Assembly: GCA_025998955.1 (NCBI GenBank)
Contig: AP024676.1
Location: 248,001 to 312,000 of the forward strand
Direction: 5' to 3'
DNA length: 64,000 nucleotides
DNA from: Candidatus Roseilinea sp.
GTDB lineage: Bacteria > Chloroflexota > Anaerolineae > J036 > Brachytrichaceae
The notes beneath the pieces were generated by a model. That model was not told the DNA's origin. It saw nothing but the letters and a program-made list of their open reading frames with translations, and searched no databases. The position numbers and the translations under genes were made by a program. Below, one piece after another: positions 17,805 to 26,025 of the stretch (positions are counted from its first letter, which is position 1; each line of letters starts with the position of its first letter).

Positions 17805-19751
17805 TCACCCCGGCTTCAGCCAGGCCATTCGATACGGCGAAAGCGTCACATCCTCCATCAGCGAGAGGCGCGCGTCGGTGATCAGGTCAACGGCCGTCCA
17901 CCCTAGCCCCTGGGTGTGCAGGATGTGCGCCGGGACGGCCTGCGCCTGTTCGCTGAAATTGGCGAGCACCAGCAGCGGCCCTGTGGCGTGATAGTGCGCG
18001 AAGCCCAACACGTGTGCATTGCCCGTCTCGACGGATTCGGGCAGCGTGGCCAGCGCCGGCTCGGCCTTGCGCAACGCGATCAGCCGTTTCAGGCCGGCGA
18101 AGATGCGCCCCTGGGGGGTGCCTGGGTCGTGGCGCCGCGCTGCCGCCGACCAGTCCATGCGCGGGCGGTGCACCCACCGGCTGTCGCCGGCTTTGGCCGG
18201 GTCATCGCGGTAGCCGTAGTCGTTCAGCATGCCGATCTCGTCGCCTAGGTAGATCAGCGGAATGCCGCCGTAGCTGAGGATGACGCCGTGGATGAGCAGA
18301 ATGCGTCGGATGGCCAGCTCGATCAGCACGGCGTCGTTGGTGTGCAGCGCTGCCTCCAGCCCGGCCAGCGAAGCGCACGTGCCGCTGATGCGGCAGTCGC
18401 CCGTCTTGGGGTTCTCCTGAAACGGTAGGCCGCGTGCAAAGCTGCCGGGGAAGCGGCCGGTGTAAAACGCGTTCAAGAACTGGCGATGGTCGAAGCCCTT
18501 GATGCCGAGTTGCCAGGCGTCCTCGTCGCTGAACGTCCAGCCGATGTCGTCGTGGCAGCGCACGTAGTTCACCCAGGCGCAATCGGCATGGATGCGGCTG
18601 CGCGTGCGGATGGCCTGTGCTAGCAGGTTCACCTCGCGCGTGGCCAGCGTGTTCCACAGCAGCGCCATCAGCAATGGGTTGTAGCTGAGCTGGCACTCAT
18701 CCGGCCGGATGTACTTCGCCACATCGTCCGGGTGCACGATGGCCTCGGACTTGAACAGCAGGGACGGCGCGGCGATGCGCGCCACGGCGTTGAACGCTTG
18801 GATCAATAGATGCGCCTCCGGCAGGTTCTCGCAGTTCGTGCCGAGCTGCTTCCAGATGAACGCCACGGCGTCCATGCGCAGCACGTCCACGCCGACGTTG
18901 GCGAGGAACAGCATCTCCTCGGCCATGGCGTTGAACACCTCCGGGTTGGCGTAGTTCAAATCCCATTGGAACGAGTTGAACGTCGTCCATACCCACTCGG
19001 CGTCGGGATGCGCGTCGTCGCCCGGCGCGCCCGTCCAGCGCGAGAGTGGCGAGAATGCGCCGGGGTGCTGGTCGGGGAAGATCTCGCGCAGATTGCGGTC
19101 ATAGAGGTCGGCCTCGCGGCGGGGCAGGATGCGGTAGAACGCGCGGTATTGCGGGTCGCCGGCGATGGCGCGACGCGCCCAGTCATGCTCGTCGGACGTG
19201 TGATTGAAGATGAAGTCCAGGCATAGGCTGATGCCTTCGCGGCGCAATGCGCCGGCCAGCGCGCGCAGTTGGTCCATCGTCCCCAGCGCCGAGTTCACCT
19301 CGCGGTAACTGCTCACGGCATAGCCCCCATCGCTATTGCCTGCCGGGCACTTGAACAGCGGCATGAGGTGCAGGTAGGTCAGCCCCAGCTCTTTGAAGTA
19401 GGGGATTTTGTCGCGCACGCCGTCCAGGTCGCCGGCGAACAAGTCCACGTAGGCGATGCCGCCGAGCATTTGATGCGATTGAAACCAACGCGGATTCGCC
19501 TCACGCTCGGCGTCGAGCGCCTTCAGGTCGGGTGGGCGGGCCAGCCAGGCCGCGGCGGCCGTAGCGAGCACATCCTCGAAGCATTGGTCGAAGTCGGCGC
19601 GCCGGCCGTAGATGGCGAACAGCAGCGCGTGCAAGTGGCCGAATTGCGCGCGGGCACGCCGCGCGAAGGTCTGCCAGTCGGCCGAATGGGGATCGGTTTG
19701 CATGCGCGCAGCGAGGCGCGCGAGCGTGGCGTCAGTGTGGGTGGTGCTCAT
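17805..19751 (-). CDS. Amylosucrase (GH13 sucrose-glucan glucosyltransferase)
   Basis: A 648-residue GH13 enzyme that splits sucrose and adds glucose to an alpha-1,4-glucan, releasing fructose. The helical N-domain (1-85) with FDQCFEDVL is typical of amylosucrase. The catalytic residues are Asp294 in VLRMDAVAF, Glu336 in [10 protein letters not shown] and Asp401 in RCHDDIGW, offset by eight from the known Asp286/Glu328/Asp393 of the Neisseria enzyme. The insertion with [16 protein letters not shown] and the sucrose-site region are present. Start MSTTHTD at 19751 is preferred to the longer form from 19766. No signal peptide is seen, so it is probably cytosolic, using sucrose to make storage glucan. 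Confidence 0.9.
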   Translation of the reverse strand: MSTTHTDATLARLAARMQTDPHSADWQTFARRARAQFGHLHALLFAIYGRRADFDQCFEDVLATAAAAWLARPPDLKALDAEREANPRWFQSHQMLGGIAYVDLFAGDLDGVRDKIPYFKELGLTYLHLMPLFKCPAGNSDGGYAVSSYREVNSALGTMDQLRALAGALRREGISLCLDFIFNHTSDEHDWARRAIAGDPQYRAFYRILPRREADLYDRNLREIFPDQHPGAFSPLSRWTGAPGDDAHPDAEWVWTTFNSFQWDLNYANPEVFNAMAEEMLFLANVGVDVLRMDAVAFIWKQLGTNCENLPEAHLLIQAFNAVARIAAPSLLFKSEAIVHPDDVAKYIRPDECQLSYNPLLMALLWNTLATREVNLLAQAIRTRSRIHADCAWVNYVRCHDDIGWTFSDEDAWQLGIKGFDHRQFLNAFYTGRFPGSFARGLPFQENPKTGDCRISGTCASLAGLEAALHTNDAVLIELAIRRILLIHGVILSYGGIPLIYLGDEIGMLNDYGYRDDPAKAGDSRWVHRPRMDWSAAARRHDPGTPQGRIFAGLKRLIALRKAEPALATLPESVETGNAHVLGFAHYHATGPLLVLANFSEQAQAVPAHILHTQGLGWTAVDLITDARLSLMEDVTLSPYRMAWLKPG

Positions 19752-19769
19752 ACAGCGTCGGCCCAAGGC

Positions 19770-20423
19770 TCACTCCACCGCGGTGACGCGCACGTTGTCG
19801 AATGTCACGTCGGTGCCGGGTTTGTCAATTAGCGTGAGGGCAAATACGCCGATATCGCCGCTGGCAAAGGTATCGTCCTGTTTGGACGAAATCGGTTGAT
19901 CGTTCACGAAGAAGGCGAGCTCGTTGCCGCGCATCACTACCTTGATCCGATTGGTTTCGCTGCCCAGCTTGATGGCCGGATGCGGCTGCCAGTCGTCCCA
20001 GTTCTCCCAGTCGCCATCCCTCATGTAGCCGGCGCGCCAGTAGCCGTCCGATGAGATCGCGAAGTGATAGAAGTTCTTGCGATCCTGCATGCGGAAGAGC
20101 ACGCCGAAGCCGTTGTCGGTCGGGCCGCCGTTGGGCCGGGCGTCCACCTCGAAGACCGCGTCCTTGAAGTTCTGGCCGGCGGCGCTCCACTGCGTCAGGT
20201 TCTCCAGCTTGACGATGATGCGCAACCCGCCGCCGTCGTACTTCACGTCGGCGTTGAGGTCGGAGAGGGTTTGCCAGCCGCTGTTCGGGTTGCTGAAGTC
20301 GTCGGTGTAGGGCAGCGGCGTGAACGCCGGCGCGTCTGTGCCGGAAGCCGGTGCGCACCCAATCATTGCAGCCATCGCGATGCAGATGAACGCGGCTGTT
20401 GCGATCCTGGTTGCCAGTTTCAT
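19770..20423 (-). CDS. Lipoprotein with a LamG/DUF1080-like jelly-roll domain
   Basis: A 217-residue secreted lipoprotein. The signal peptide begins MKLATRIATA and ends at the lipobox AAMIGC near residue 24. The rest is one beta-sandwich domain starting YTDDFSNPNSGWQ and including GFGVLFRMQDRKNFYHFAIS and DIGVFALTLIDKPGTDVTFD. This pattern is shared by concanavalin-like carbohydrate-binding domains and DUF1080 (3-keto-disaccharide hydrolase) proteins; no catalytic residues can be assigned, so sugar binding is the safer guess. It lies 18 nt upstream of the amylosucrase and may share its message. The long upstream start at 20456 is rejected because it would bury the signal peptide. Confidence 0.78.
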   Translation of the reverse strand: MKLATRIATAAFICIAMAAMIGCAPASGTDAPAFTPLPYTDDFSNPNSGWQTLSDLNADVKYDGGGLRIIVKLENLTQWSAAGQNFKDAVFEVDARPNGGPTDNGFGVLFRMQDRKNFYHFAISSDGYWRAGYMRDGDWENWDDWQPHPAIKLGSETNRIKVVMRGNELAFFVNDQPISSKQDDTFASGDIGVFALTLIDKPGTDVTFDNVRVTAVE

Positions 20424-20481
20424 GGCAAGAATGATAGCGCCTGTGGACCGACCCACTACAATTGCACGGGTCTATCGCATC

Positions 20482-21369
20482 ATGTCTCGTCTCGCTCGTG
20501 TCGCGCGTGTCGTTGTCTTATCGCTGGCATTTGTCTGGGTGGGGCTGTGTTCAGGTCGTCCGGCCTTCGGCGATGCTAAGTTGCCGCCGGAGGATCAACC
20601 ACCGGCGACGCTGCCCCCTCGTCCGACGCCCACGGCTGCGCCGACCGCGACAGCCACGCCGGTTCGTCCGCCGGCTTCGGCGCGCGTGCCGATCCTGATG
20701 TATCACTACATCTCCGAGCCGCCGCCCGGCGCCGACCGCTATCGTATTGACCTGTCGGTGACGCCGCAAGACTTTGAACAGCAGCTCCAGTACCTGGCGG
20801 CGAACGGCTACATCACCATCAGCCTATACGACCTGTATGCGCATCTGCAGTTGGGTCGGTCGTTGCCGACCAGGCCCATCGTGCTCACCTTTGACGATGG
20901 CTACCGTGACCACTACGACCACGCCTTCCCGCTGCTGCAGAAGTATGGCATGCACGGCACGTTCTTCATCACTACCGACTTCATCAACTTCGGCAATCCC
21001 AACTACCTGACGTGGGAGATGGTGAGGGAAATGTCGGCGGCGGGGATGCATATCGAATCACACGCCCGCACACACCGCGACCTGCGCAACCGCGACTTTC
21101 AGTTCCTCGTGTGGGAGATTCTGGGGCCAATTGAGCAAATCACCGCGCACACCGGCAAGCGGCCGCGCTTCTTCTGCTATCCCTCCGGCCGCTACGACGA
21201 CGCCGTGATCCGCATGCTGCGCTCGGTGCAGACCTGGGCAGCGGTGACCACCGAGCACGGCTCGGTTCATACGCTGGCCAACGCCATGACATGGCAACGC
21301 ATCCGCGTGCACGGCCGCGCTTCGCTCGAACGCTTTGCAGCCACCGTCAGGAGCGCGAGCGGCGATTGA
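20482..21369 (+). CDS. Secreted polysaccharide deacetylase (CE4 / NodB domain)
   Basis: A 295-residue protein with a signal or anchor peptide (about residues 5-28), a Pro/Thr/Ala-rich linker (about 32-68) and a NodB domain. Motif 1 is VLTFDDGYRDHYD (catalytic base and metal Asp), motif 2 is ESHARTHRDL (metal-binding His pair, HxxxH), and FFCYPSGRYDD supplies motif 3. The enzyme removes acetyl groups from N-acetylglucosamine polymers such as peptidoglycan, chitin or a biofilm glycan, outside the cell. The ATG at 20482 gives a proper signal peptide; longer forms overlap the divergent lipoprotein. A TACAAT lies 19 nt before the start. Confidence 0.9.
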   Translation: MSRLARVARVVVLSLAFVWVGLCSGRPAFGDAKLPPEDQPPATLPPRPTPTAAPTATATPVRPPASARVPILMYHYISEPPPGADRYRIDLSVTPQDFEQQLQYLAANGYITISLYDLYAHLQLGRSLPTRPIVLTFDDGYRDHYDHAFPLLQKYGMHGTFFITTDFINFGNPNYLTWEMVREMSAAGMHIESHARTHRDLRNRDFQFLVWEILGPIEQITAHTGKRPRFFCYPSGRYDDAVIRMLRSVQTWAAVTTEHGSVHTLANAMTWQRIRVHGRASLERFAATVRSASGD

Positions 21370-21388
21370 AGCCGGCTGCCTCTCGTCG

Positions 21389-22105
21389 CTACTTGCGGTT
21401 GCCGAAGATGCGCAGTAGCAACAAGAAAAGGTTGATAAAGCTCAGGTAAAGCGACAACGCGCCGACCACCGAGGCTTTGCTGCGCAACTCGCCGTCGTCG
21501 CCCAGGCCGTAGGCCATGCGCTTGATGCGCTGCGTGTTGGAGGCGATCAGCCCAACGAACACCAGTATGCCGACGTAGGTGACGATCCAGTAGATCGCCT
21601 CGCTACGCAGGAACAGGTTGACCAGCGAGGAAAGGAGGATGCCGATCAGCCCCATGAACGCCAGGTTGCCCACGCGCGTCAGGTCGGTCTTGGTGGTGAA
21701 GCCATACAAGCTGACCAGCGCGAACGTGCCGGCGGTGATGAAGAACACCATGCCGATGGACTCGGCGGTGTACACGTAGAACAGCGTGGAGAAGGTGAAG
21801 CCGGTGAGCGCAGCGTAGGCGATGAACAGGCCGGTGGCGACGCCGGTGCTCAGCCGGTTGACCGCGGCGCTCAACACCACCACGATGATCAGTTGGACGA
21901 TGACGATGGCCAGCAACGCGAACGGCGTGTCGAAGATCCATGCCATCAGCGCCGGATCAGATGCGGTCGCTGTGGCGACCAGGCCGGTGATGGCCAAGGC
22001 GATCGCCATCCACCCGTACACGCGGGTGATGAAGGCGCGCTCGATAGCGGGGTCTGAAACGGCAGCGGGTGTCATGGCTGCCCGGTTCATTTCGTAGGGT
22101 TCCAT
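21389..22105 (-). CDS. Bax inhibitor-1 / YccA-YbhL family membrane protein
   Basis: A 238-residue protein with seven predicted membrane segments after a short polar N-terminus. Family features include FITRVYGWMAIALAITGLVA near the start, the FIAYAALTGFTFSTLFYVYT helix, and a C-terminal YLSFINLFLLLLRIFGNRK segment typical of BI-1/YccA. Members are calcium-leak channels or modulators of membrane proteases such as FtsH; the actual role here is unknown. A GGAGGAAT ribosome site precedes the ATG. It follows the LuxR gene cluster and is convergent with the deacetylase gene. Confidence 0.9.
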   Translation of the reverse strand: MEPYEMNRAAMTPAAVSDPAIERAFITRVYGWMAIALAITGLVATATASDPALMAWIFDTPFALLAIVIVQLIIVVVLSAAVNRLSTGVATGLFIAYAALTGFTFSTLFYVYTAESIGMVFFITAGTFALVSLYGFTTKTDLTRVGNLAFMGLIGILLSSLVNLFLRSEAIYWIVTYVGILVFVGLIASNTQRIKRMAYGLGDDGELRSKASVVGALSLYLSFINLFLLLLRIFGNRK

Positions 22106-22229
22106 AGTGGGTATTCCTCCTTGGTTAGCGCGCCGTCGGACAGCTGGTCATCCGGCACGTAGCCCAGGTTATACACGATTTCATCAGCATGCTGTGCCAG
22201 CCGAAGTGCGCTGTCAACGGCCGCTTCGC

Positions 22230-23069
22230 TCAGGACAGCGTGAGGCCATGCCGGCGCGCAATGTCGGCAGCCTGGGTGCGGTTCTCGGCCTGAAGTTTGG
22301 CCAGGATATTCGAGACGTGGTTCTTCACCGTGCCTTCCGTGATGAACAGACGGGCGGCGATTTCGCGGTTGCTCAGCCCTTGCGCCAACAACACCAGTGC
22401 TTCGCGCTCGCGCTCGGATAGGTCAAACGGCTGAGCCTCGGCGCGCGGCCCGCCGGCGGCCAGCTCCCGGCGTGCCGCTTCGAGTTCGGCAATCAGCCGG
22501 CCGCGCTCGCTGCTGGTGCGCATGGCGTAGTACAGGAGCAGGTAAATCGGAACCGCGAAGAGCCATAGGCTGGCGATAAAAGTCACTGCGTTCGGGTTGA
22601 GATGGTCCGGCTGCCAGCCGGATGTTTGCAGGATGAACAGCAAGATGACCGCGGTGACGGTGATGATGGTCGGCAGCGGCGGCAGCAAGCCGAAGGCTTG
22701 ACCGAAGAACATGAAGATCAGGCTGGTGAAGTAGGGAAAGAGCTGCACCTGGATGAGCCAGGCCGCGATGCCGCCGCCGAAGTAGATCGCGTGCTGCCAG
22801 AGCGGGACCGGCCAGCGCGTGTTGAACGCATACAAGCGCGCGTACGCGCCGAGTTGGATCATGAGCAACAACACAACGAGGCCGGCGCGCCAGCTCAACG
22901 CAGCGCGTTCCTGCCAGATCGTGCCTACGGCGAATCCCAGATAGATCAAGGCTGTGACGACGTGCCAGAACCATACGTAGGGCGTGTAGATGCGGTTGGG
23001 TATGGGCAGGTCCGGCGCATCCTGACCGATGTCTAGCGCGCTGCGGAGCCTGGCGAAGATCGCTTTCAT
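22230..23069 (-). CDS. Membrane-bound LuxR-family regulator without receiver domain
   Basis: A 279-residue protein with about six membrane segments (residues 30-195), a short coiled linker ([16 protein letters not shown]) and a C-terminal GerE/LuxR helix-turn-helix ([20 protein letters not shown], then [17 protein letters not shown]). The membrane part resembles the sensor half of a histidine kinase, yet both kinase and receiver domains are missing. The simplest reading is a one-component regulator that senses a membrane signal and binds DNA while anchored. Its ATG overlaps the stop of a 40-codon upstream frame in the pattern ATGA. Targets are unknown; the Bax-inhibitor gene 124 nt downstream is one candidate. 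Confidence 0.85.
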   Translation of the reverse strand: MKAIFARLRSALDIGQDAPDLPIPNRIYTPYVWFWHVVTALIYLGFAVGTIWQERAALSWRAGLVVLLLMIQLGAYARLYAFNTRWPVPLWQHAIYFGGGIAAWLIQVQLFPYFTSLIFMFFGQAFGLLPPLPTIITVTAVILLFILQTSGWQPDHLNPNAVTFIASLWLFAVPIYLLLYYAMRTSSERGRLIAELEAARRELAAGGPRAEAQPFDLSEREREALVLLAQGLSNREIAARLFITEGTVKNHVSNILAKLQAENRTQAADIARRHGLTLS

Positions 23070-23188
23070 TTCGACTCGACTTCGACCTCGGTGCGAACCT
23101 TACCGCGCTTCTTCATAGCGCATCCAGCATAACGCTGTTTCGCCGGCTGTAAACTCCTTATCAGCTGTTCTACCTGTATCTCTCCCAT
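23066..23188 (-). CDS. Possible 40-residue peptide coupled to the LuxR gene
   Basis: A short open frame starts at ATG 23188 and stops in an ATGA overlap with the LuxR start. The peptide begins [17 protein letters not shown] and ends with the highly charged [15 protein letters not shown]. No ribosome site is evident. The ATGA overlap is typical of coupled translation, which is the main reason to list it; it may be a chance frame. Confidence 0.3.
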   Translation of the reverse strand: MGEIQVEQLIRSLQPAKQRYAGCAMKKRGKVRTEVEVESK

Positions 23189-23243
23189 AGGCGTTCACTC
23201 TTGTGCCTGTTCAGTGTGAGCCGTGCTATATTTCGATCGCGTC

Positions 23244-24014
23244 ATGACGGTCTCTTCTGCTGTGTCTGCCGCGCCGGTTGCGCCGGCGGAGCAAGCCGAT
23301 CCCTTCCGCTATGGCTGGCGCTACGTTCGGCGCGAGTTGCCGAGCGGGCAACTCGTCTTCGAACAGCATCCGCTCACCCTCGACGATGTGCACTACCCGC
23401 AGGAAGGAGACTTCATCGTGCATTCCAGCGAACACGAGCGCATCCGCAATTACCTGTATGACGCCTTGCGCGCCCATCTGCGCGCCGACCCGGAGGTGGT
23501 CGTATTGGCCGATGTGCGCGTTGCCTGGAGCGCGCCCGGCCTGCGCCCGCTTGGCCCGGACGTCGTGGTGTTCAGCGGTGTCCGCCAACGGCGCGACTGG
23601 ACGACGTTCGACGTCGCTGCCGAAGGCGCGCAGACGCTGCTGGTGGTCGAAATCACCTCGCCGGAGACACGCCATATTGACCTGGTGGACAAAGTAGATG
23701 AGTATGCTGCAGCCGAGGTGGCGGAATACGTCATCGTGGATCTGGCCGGGCGCAGGCGGTCGGGACAGATCGTCGTGCGCGGGTACCGGCTGCAAGACGG
23801 CGCGTTCCTCGAGGCGCCGAGGGATGCGGATGGGCGCGTGTTGCTGCAAGTTGGGTCGCTGCGCATCGGCACCACCGGCGAGGACGTGTTGATATTCGAT
23901 GCGCAGGGACATCCCATCGGCGACTACCTAGAAGTCGAAGCCCGCCTGCGCGACGCCGAAGCGCGCATCCGCGAACTGGAAGAACGGTTGAAGCGCGCGG
24001 AAGGTCAGGCGTGA
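23244..24014 (+). CDS. Uma2 family (DUF820) PD-(D/E)XK nuclease-like protein
   Basis: A 256-residue protein of the Uma2 restriction-endonuclease-fold family. The core shows PEVVVLADVRVAWSAPGLRP, then GPDVVVFSGV with the first acidic residue, and LLVVEITSPETRHIDLVDK containing the E-x-T/K-type catalytic region, followed by DEYAAAEVAEYVIVDL. The C-terminus is a coiled coil (about 230-256). Chloroflexota and cyanobacteria carry many copies; their function is poorly known. The ATG at 23244 is taken as start, since TATATT ends 11 nt before it; GTG 23223 is a weaker alternative overlapping that box. Confidence 0.88.
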   Translation: MTVSSAVSAAPVAPAEQADPFRYGWRYVRRELPSGQLVFEQHPLTLDDVHYPQEGDFIVHSSEHERIRNYLYDALRAHLRADPEVVVLADVRVAWSAPGLRPLGPDVVVFSGVRQRRDWTTFDVAAEGAQTLLVVEITSPETRHIDLVDKVDEYAAAEVAEYVIVDLAGRRRSGQIVVRGYRLQDGAFLEAPRDADGRVLLQVGSLRIGTTGEDVLIFDAQGHPIGDYLEVEARLRDAEARIRELEERLKRAEGQA

Positions 24015-24083
24015 TTGCCCTCGATTTTGCAGACTTGGCGTGTGCTCCATTGCGCTCCTATTCGTCATGAGCGATTGCCGGCC

Positions 24084-24833
24084 CTACGCGCGGCTCTCCC
24101 ATCGGAAGAACCGTATAGCAATCAAGCCCGCTGTCAGCCCATAGATTGCCGACAGGCCTGCATTGCGCATTGCTTCGGCGCTCAGCCCACCATCCAGCAG
24201 CGGCGACCGGACCAGATCGCCGATCGCATAGGCCGGCAGCAAACGGGCCACTTCCTGCAGCCAGCCCGGCATCATTTCGATCGGGATCACCAGCCCTGCG
24301 ATGAACATCTGCACGAAGTAGATCAACTGGCCGACCGCGAGCGCGATGCCGAAGCGCGGCGAAAGGCTGCTGATGCACTGACCCAGCGCTACGGCGACGA
24401 CCACGGCCAGCAAGATCATCGGCGCGCTCAATAGCAAGCCCTGCAACGAAGCCGTCCATCCGAAGACTGCGGCCGCGAAGATGATGACTACTGCCGTCTG
24501 TGCCAGGCACATCAGCACGTTGACGGCCATGAATGCGCCGAACAGGACGGCGGTTGGCGTCGGCGTCGCTTGCAGGCGCCGCAACACGCCGGTGGTGCGC
24601 ATCTGTAGCATGAACGACGAACTGCCGAGGATGCCGAACGACAAGACGTTCAGCACCACGACGCCGGGCACCACCCACTGGATGAAGTTGTCGCCACCGA
24701 CGTCCGTCTCGCCGAACACGAAGCGGTAGATCACCAGCAGGAATAGCGGGAAGACCAGGTTCCAAAATACGACCATTGGCTCGCGCATATACGCCAGCGT
24801 GAGGGATTGGGTGAGGATCAGGAAGCGTTTCAT
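24084..24833 (-). CDS. ABC-2 type transporter permease
   Basis: A 249-residue permease with six membrane segments. N-terminal MKRFLILTQSLTLAYMREPM and the central GQCISSLSPRFGIALAVGQL then MFIAGLVIPIEMMP are standard for ABC2_membrane exporters of the drug/lantibiotic DrrB-YhhJ group. It is paired with the ATPase gene upstream (92 nt apart), so the two probably make one exporter; cargo unknown. The start at 24833 is chosen because an upstream extension would consist only of the short repeat at 24855-24891 read as Asp-Thr-rich peptide. Confidence 0.88.
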   Translation of the reverse strand: MKRFLILTQSLTLAYMREPMVVFWNLVFPLFLLVIYRFVFGETDVGGDNFIQWVVPGVVVLNVLSFGILGSSSFMLQMRTTGVLRRLQATPTPTAVLFGAFMAVNVLMCLAQTAVVIIFAAAVFGWTASLQGLLLSAPMILLAVVVAVALGQCISSLSPRFGIALAVGQLIYFVQMFIAGLVIPIEMMPGWLQEVARLLPAYAIGDLVRSPLLDGGLSAEAMRNAGLSAIYGLTAGLIAIRFFRWESRA

Positions 24834-24854
24834 GGTTTTTAGAGTTAGTGGCGG

Positions 24855-24891
24855 GTGGGTGTCATTAGTGTCACTGGTGTCCATCGGTGTC
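24855..24891 (-). repeat. Short tandem repeat, 9-bp period, between exporter genes
   Basis: Four copies of a unit beginning GACAC on the minus strand (three of 9 bp, one of 10 bp) fill the gap between the ABC ATPase and permease genes. With a 9-bp period it could be read as a repeated Asp-Thr-x peptide, but it lies before the expected permease start. It separates the two reading frames by almost 100 nt, unusual for such pairs. Confidence 0.6.
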
Positions 24892-24925
24892 AATCAGACA
24901 GCACTTCCGACACTACCGATACGAA

Positions 24926-25858
24926 TCAACTGAGCGTTCGCCCTGTCAACTTCAAGTACACGTCTTCGAGGTTGGGCTGGCGGATGGCGATATCGCGCAC
25001 TGCGCGGCTGTGCCGGGCGGCCAGCGCGTAGAGCGACTGCAGCGTCGCCGTCGGATCCAGGGTCTCTACTTCGAGATATTCACCGGCGCGACGCGCCTGC
25101 ACGGCGCCGACGAGCGGTTGGGCGTCGTCCGACGGCAGTTCGATCGCCGCGCGCAACACCGGCCGCGCGCCGGTGGATGCGATGAGATGACTTGGCGCGT
25201 CGCATGCGACGATGCGCCCGGCGTCCATAATGGCGACTCGGTTGCAGAGCGACTCGCCTTCGTCCATGTTGTGCGTTGTGATGATGATCGTGCGCCCCTC
25301 TTCACGAATGGCGCGGATCGTCTCCCACAAGGCGCGGCACGCATGCGGATCCAGCGCCGCCGTCGGCTCGTCCAAGAGCACAATCTGCGGGTCTGTGACC
25401 AGCGCGATGGCCAACGCTAGGCGTTGCTGCTGGCCGCCGGACATTTGCTTGGCGCGCTTATGCGCCTGGTCGGCCAGGCCAAAACGGGCCAGCAGAGCAG
25501 TGCACTCTGCGCGCGTCGGATAGACCTCGTAGAGCGCGGCGTAGGCTACGAGCAACTCCAACGCCGTCAGCCCTTCCATCAGCGCAGTGCGTTGAAGTTG
25601 GACGCCCAGCTTGCGCTTGGCCGGCGCTGGGTTGCGCAGCACGTCAACGCCTGCCACGCGAATGCTCCCGCAGTCGGGCCGGTGCAATCCTTCGATGCAC
25701 GACAACAGCGTGGTCTTGCCCGCGCCGTTCGGGCCGAGCAAGCCGAAGATTTCGCCTTGGCGCACCTCGACGTTCACGTTCTTCAATGCTTCGACGCGCC
25801 GCCGGCCTGTGTCGTAGTGCGCGCTCACGCCTTTCACTTCGATCGCTAAGTTTTCCAT
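24926..25858 (-). CDS. ABC transporter ATP-binding protein (DrrA-like)
   Basis: A 310-residue ATPase with Walker A GPNGAGKTTLLS (about residues 39-50), signature MSGGQQQRLALA, Walker B IVLLDEPTAALD and the switch His in IITTHNMDEGE. After the ATPase core (about 1-220) a C-terminal domain of about 90 residues follows, as in DrrA-type exporters of drugs, lipids or antibiotics. It powers the permease encoded next. Together they lie within a long minus-strand gene run from 34.2 kb to 24.1 kb, though gaps of 70-170 bp suggest several transcripts. Confidence 0.93.
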   Translation of the reverse strand: MENLAIEVKGVSAHYDTGRRRVEALKNVNVEVRQGEIFGLLGPNGAGKTTLLSCIEGLHRPDCGSIRVAGVDVLRNPAPAKRKLGVQLQRTALMEGLTALELLVAYAALYEVYPTRAECTALLARFGLADQAHKRAKQMSGGQQQRLALAIALVTDPQIVLLDEPTAALDPHACRALWETIRAIREEGRTIIITTHNMDEGESLCNRVAIMDAGRIVACDAPSHLIASTGARPVLRAAIELPSDDAQPLVGAVQARRAGEYLEVETLDPTATLQSLYALAARHSRAVRDIAIRQPNLEDVYLKLTGRTLS

Positions 25859-26025
25859 CGCACCTCCTGTCGAGTCGCTGAATTCACTCGCATGCAGGAT
25901 AGGGTGTGATCTCAGGAATCGGAAGTGCGGAGAGATAGGTCGCCGCTGTGCTGGGCGATAGATCGTCCACCATGACCAAAGTCATGGTGGCATGGCAAGC
26001 GCTGGATGGCGCCGGCGACGCGCTG

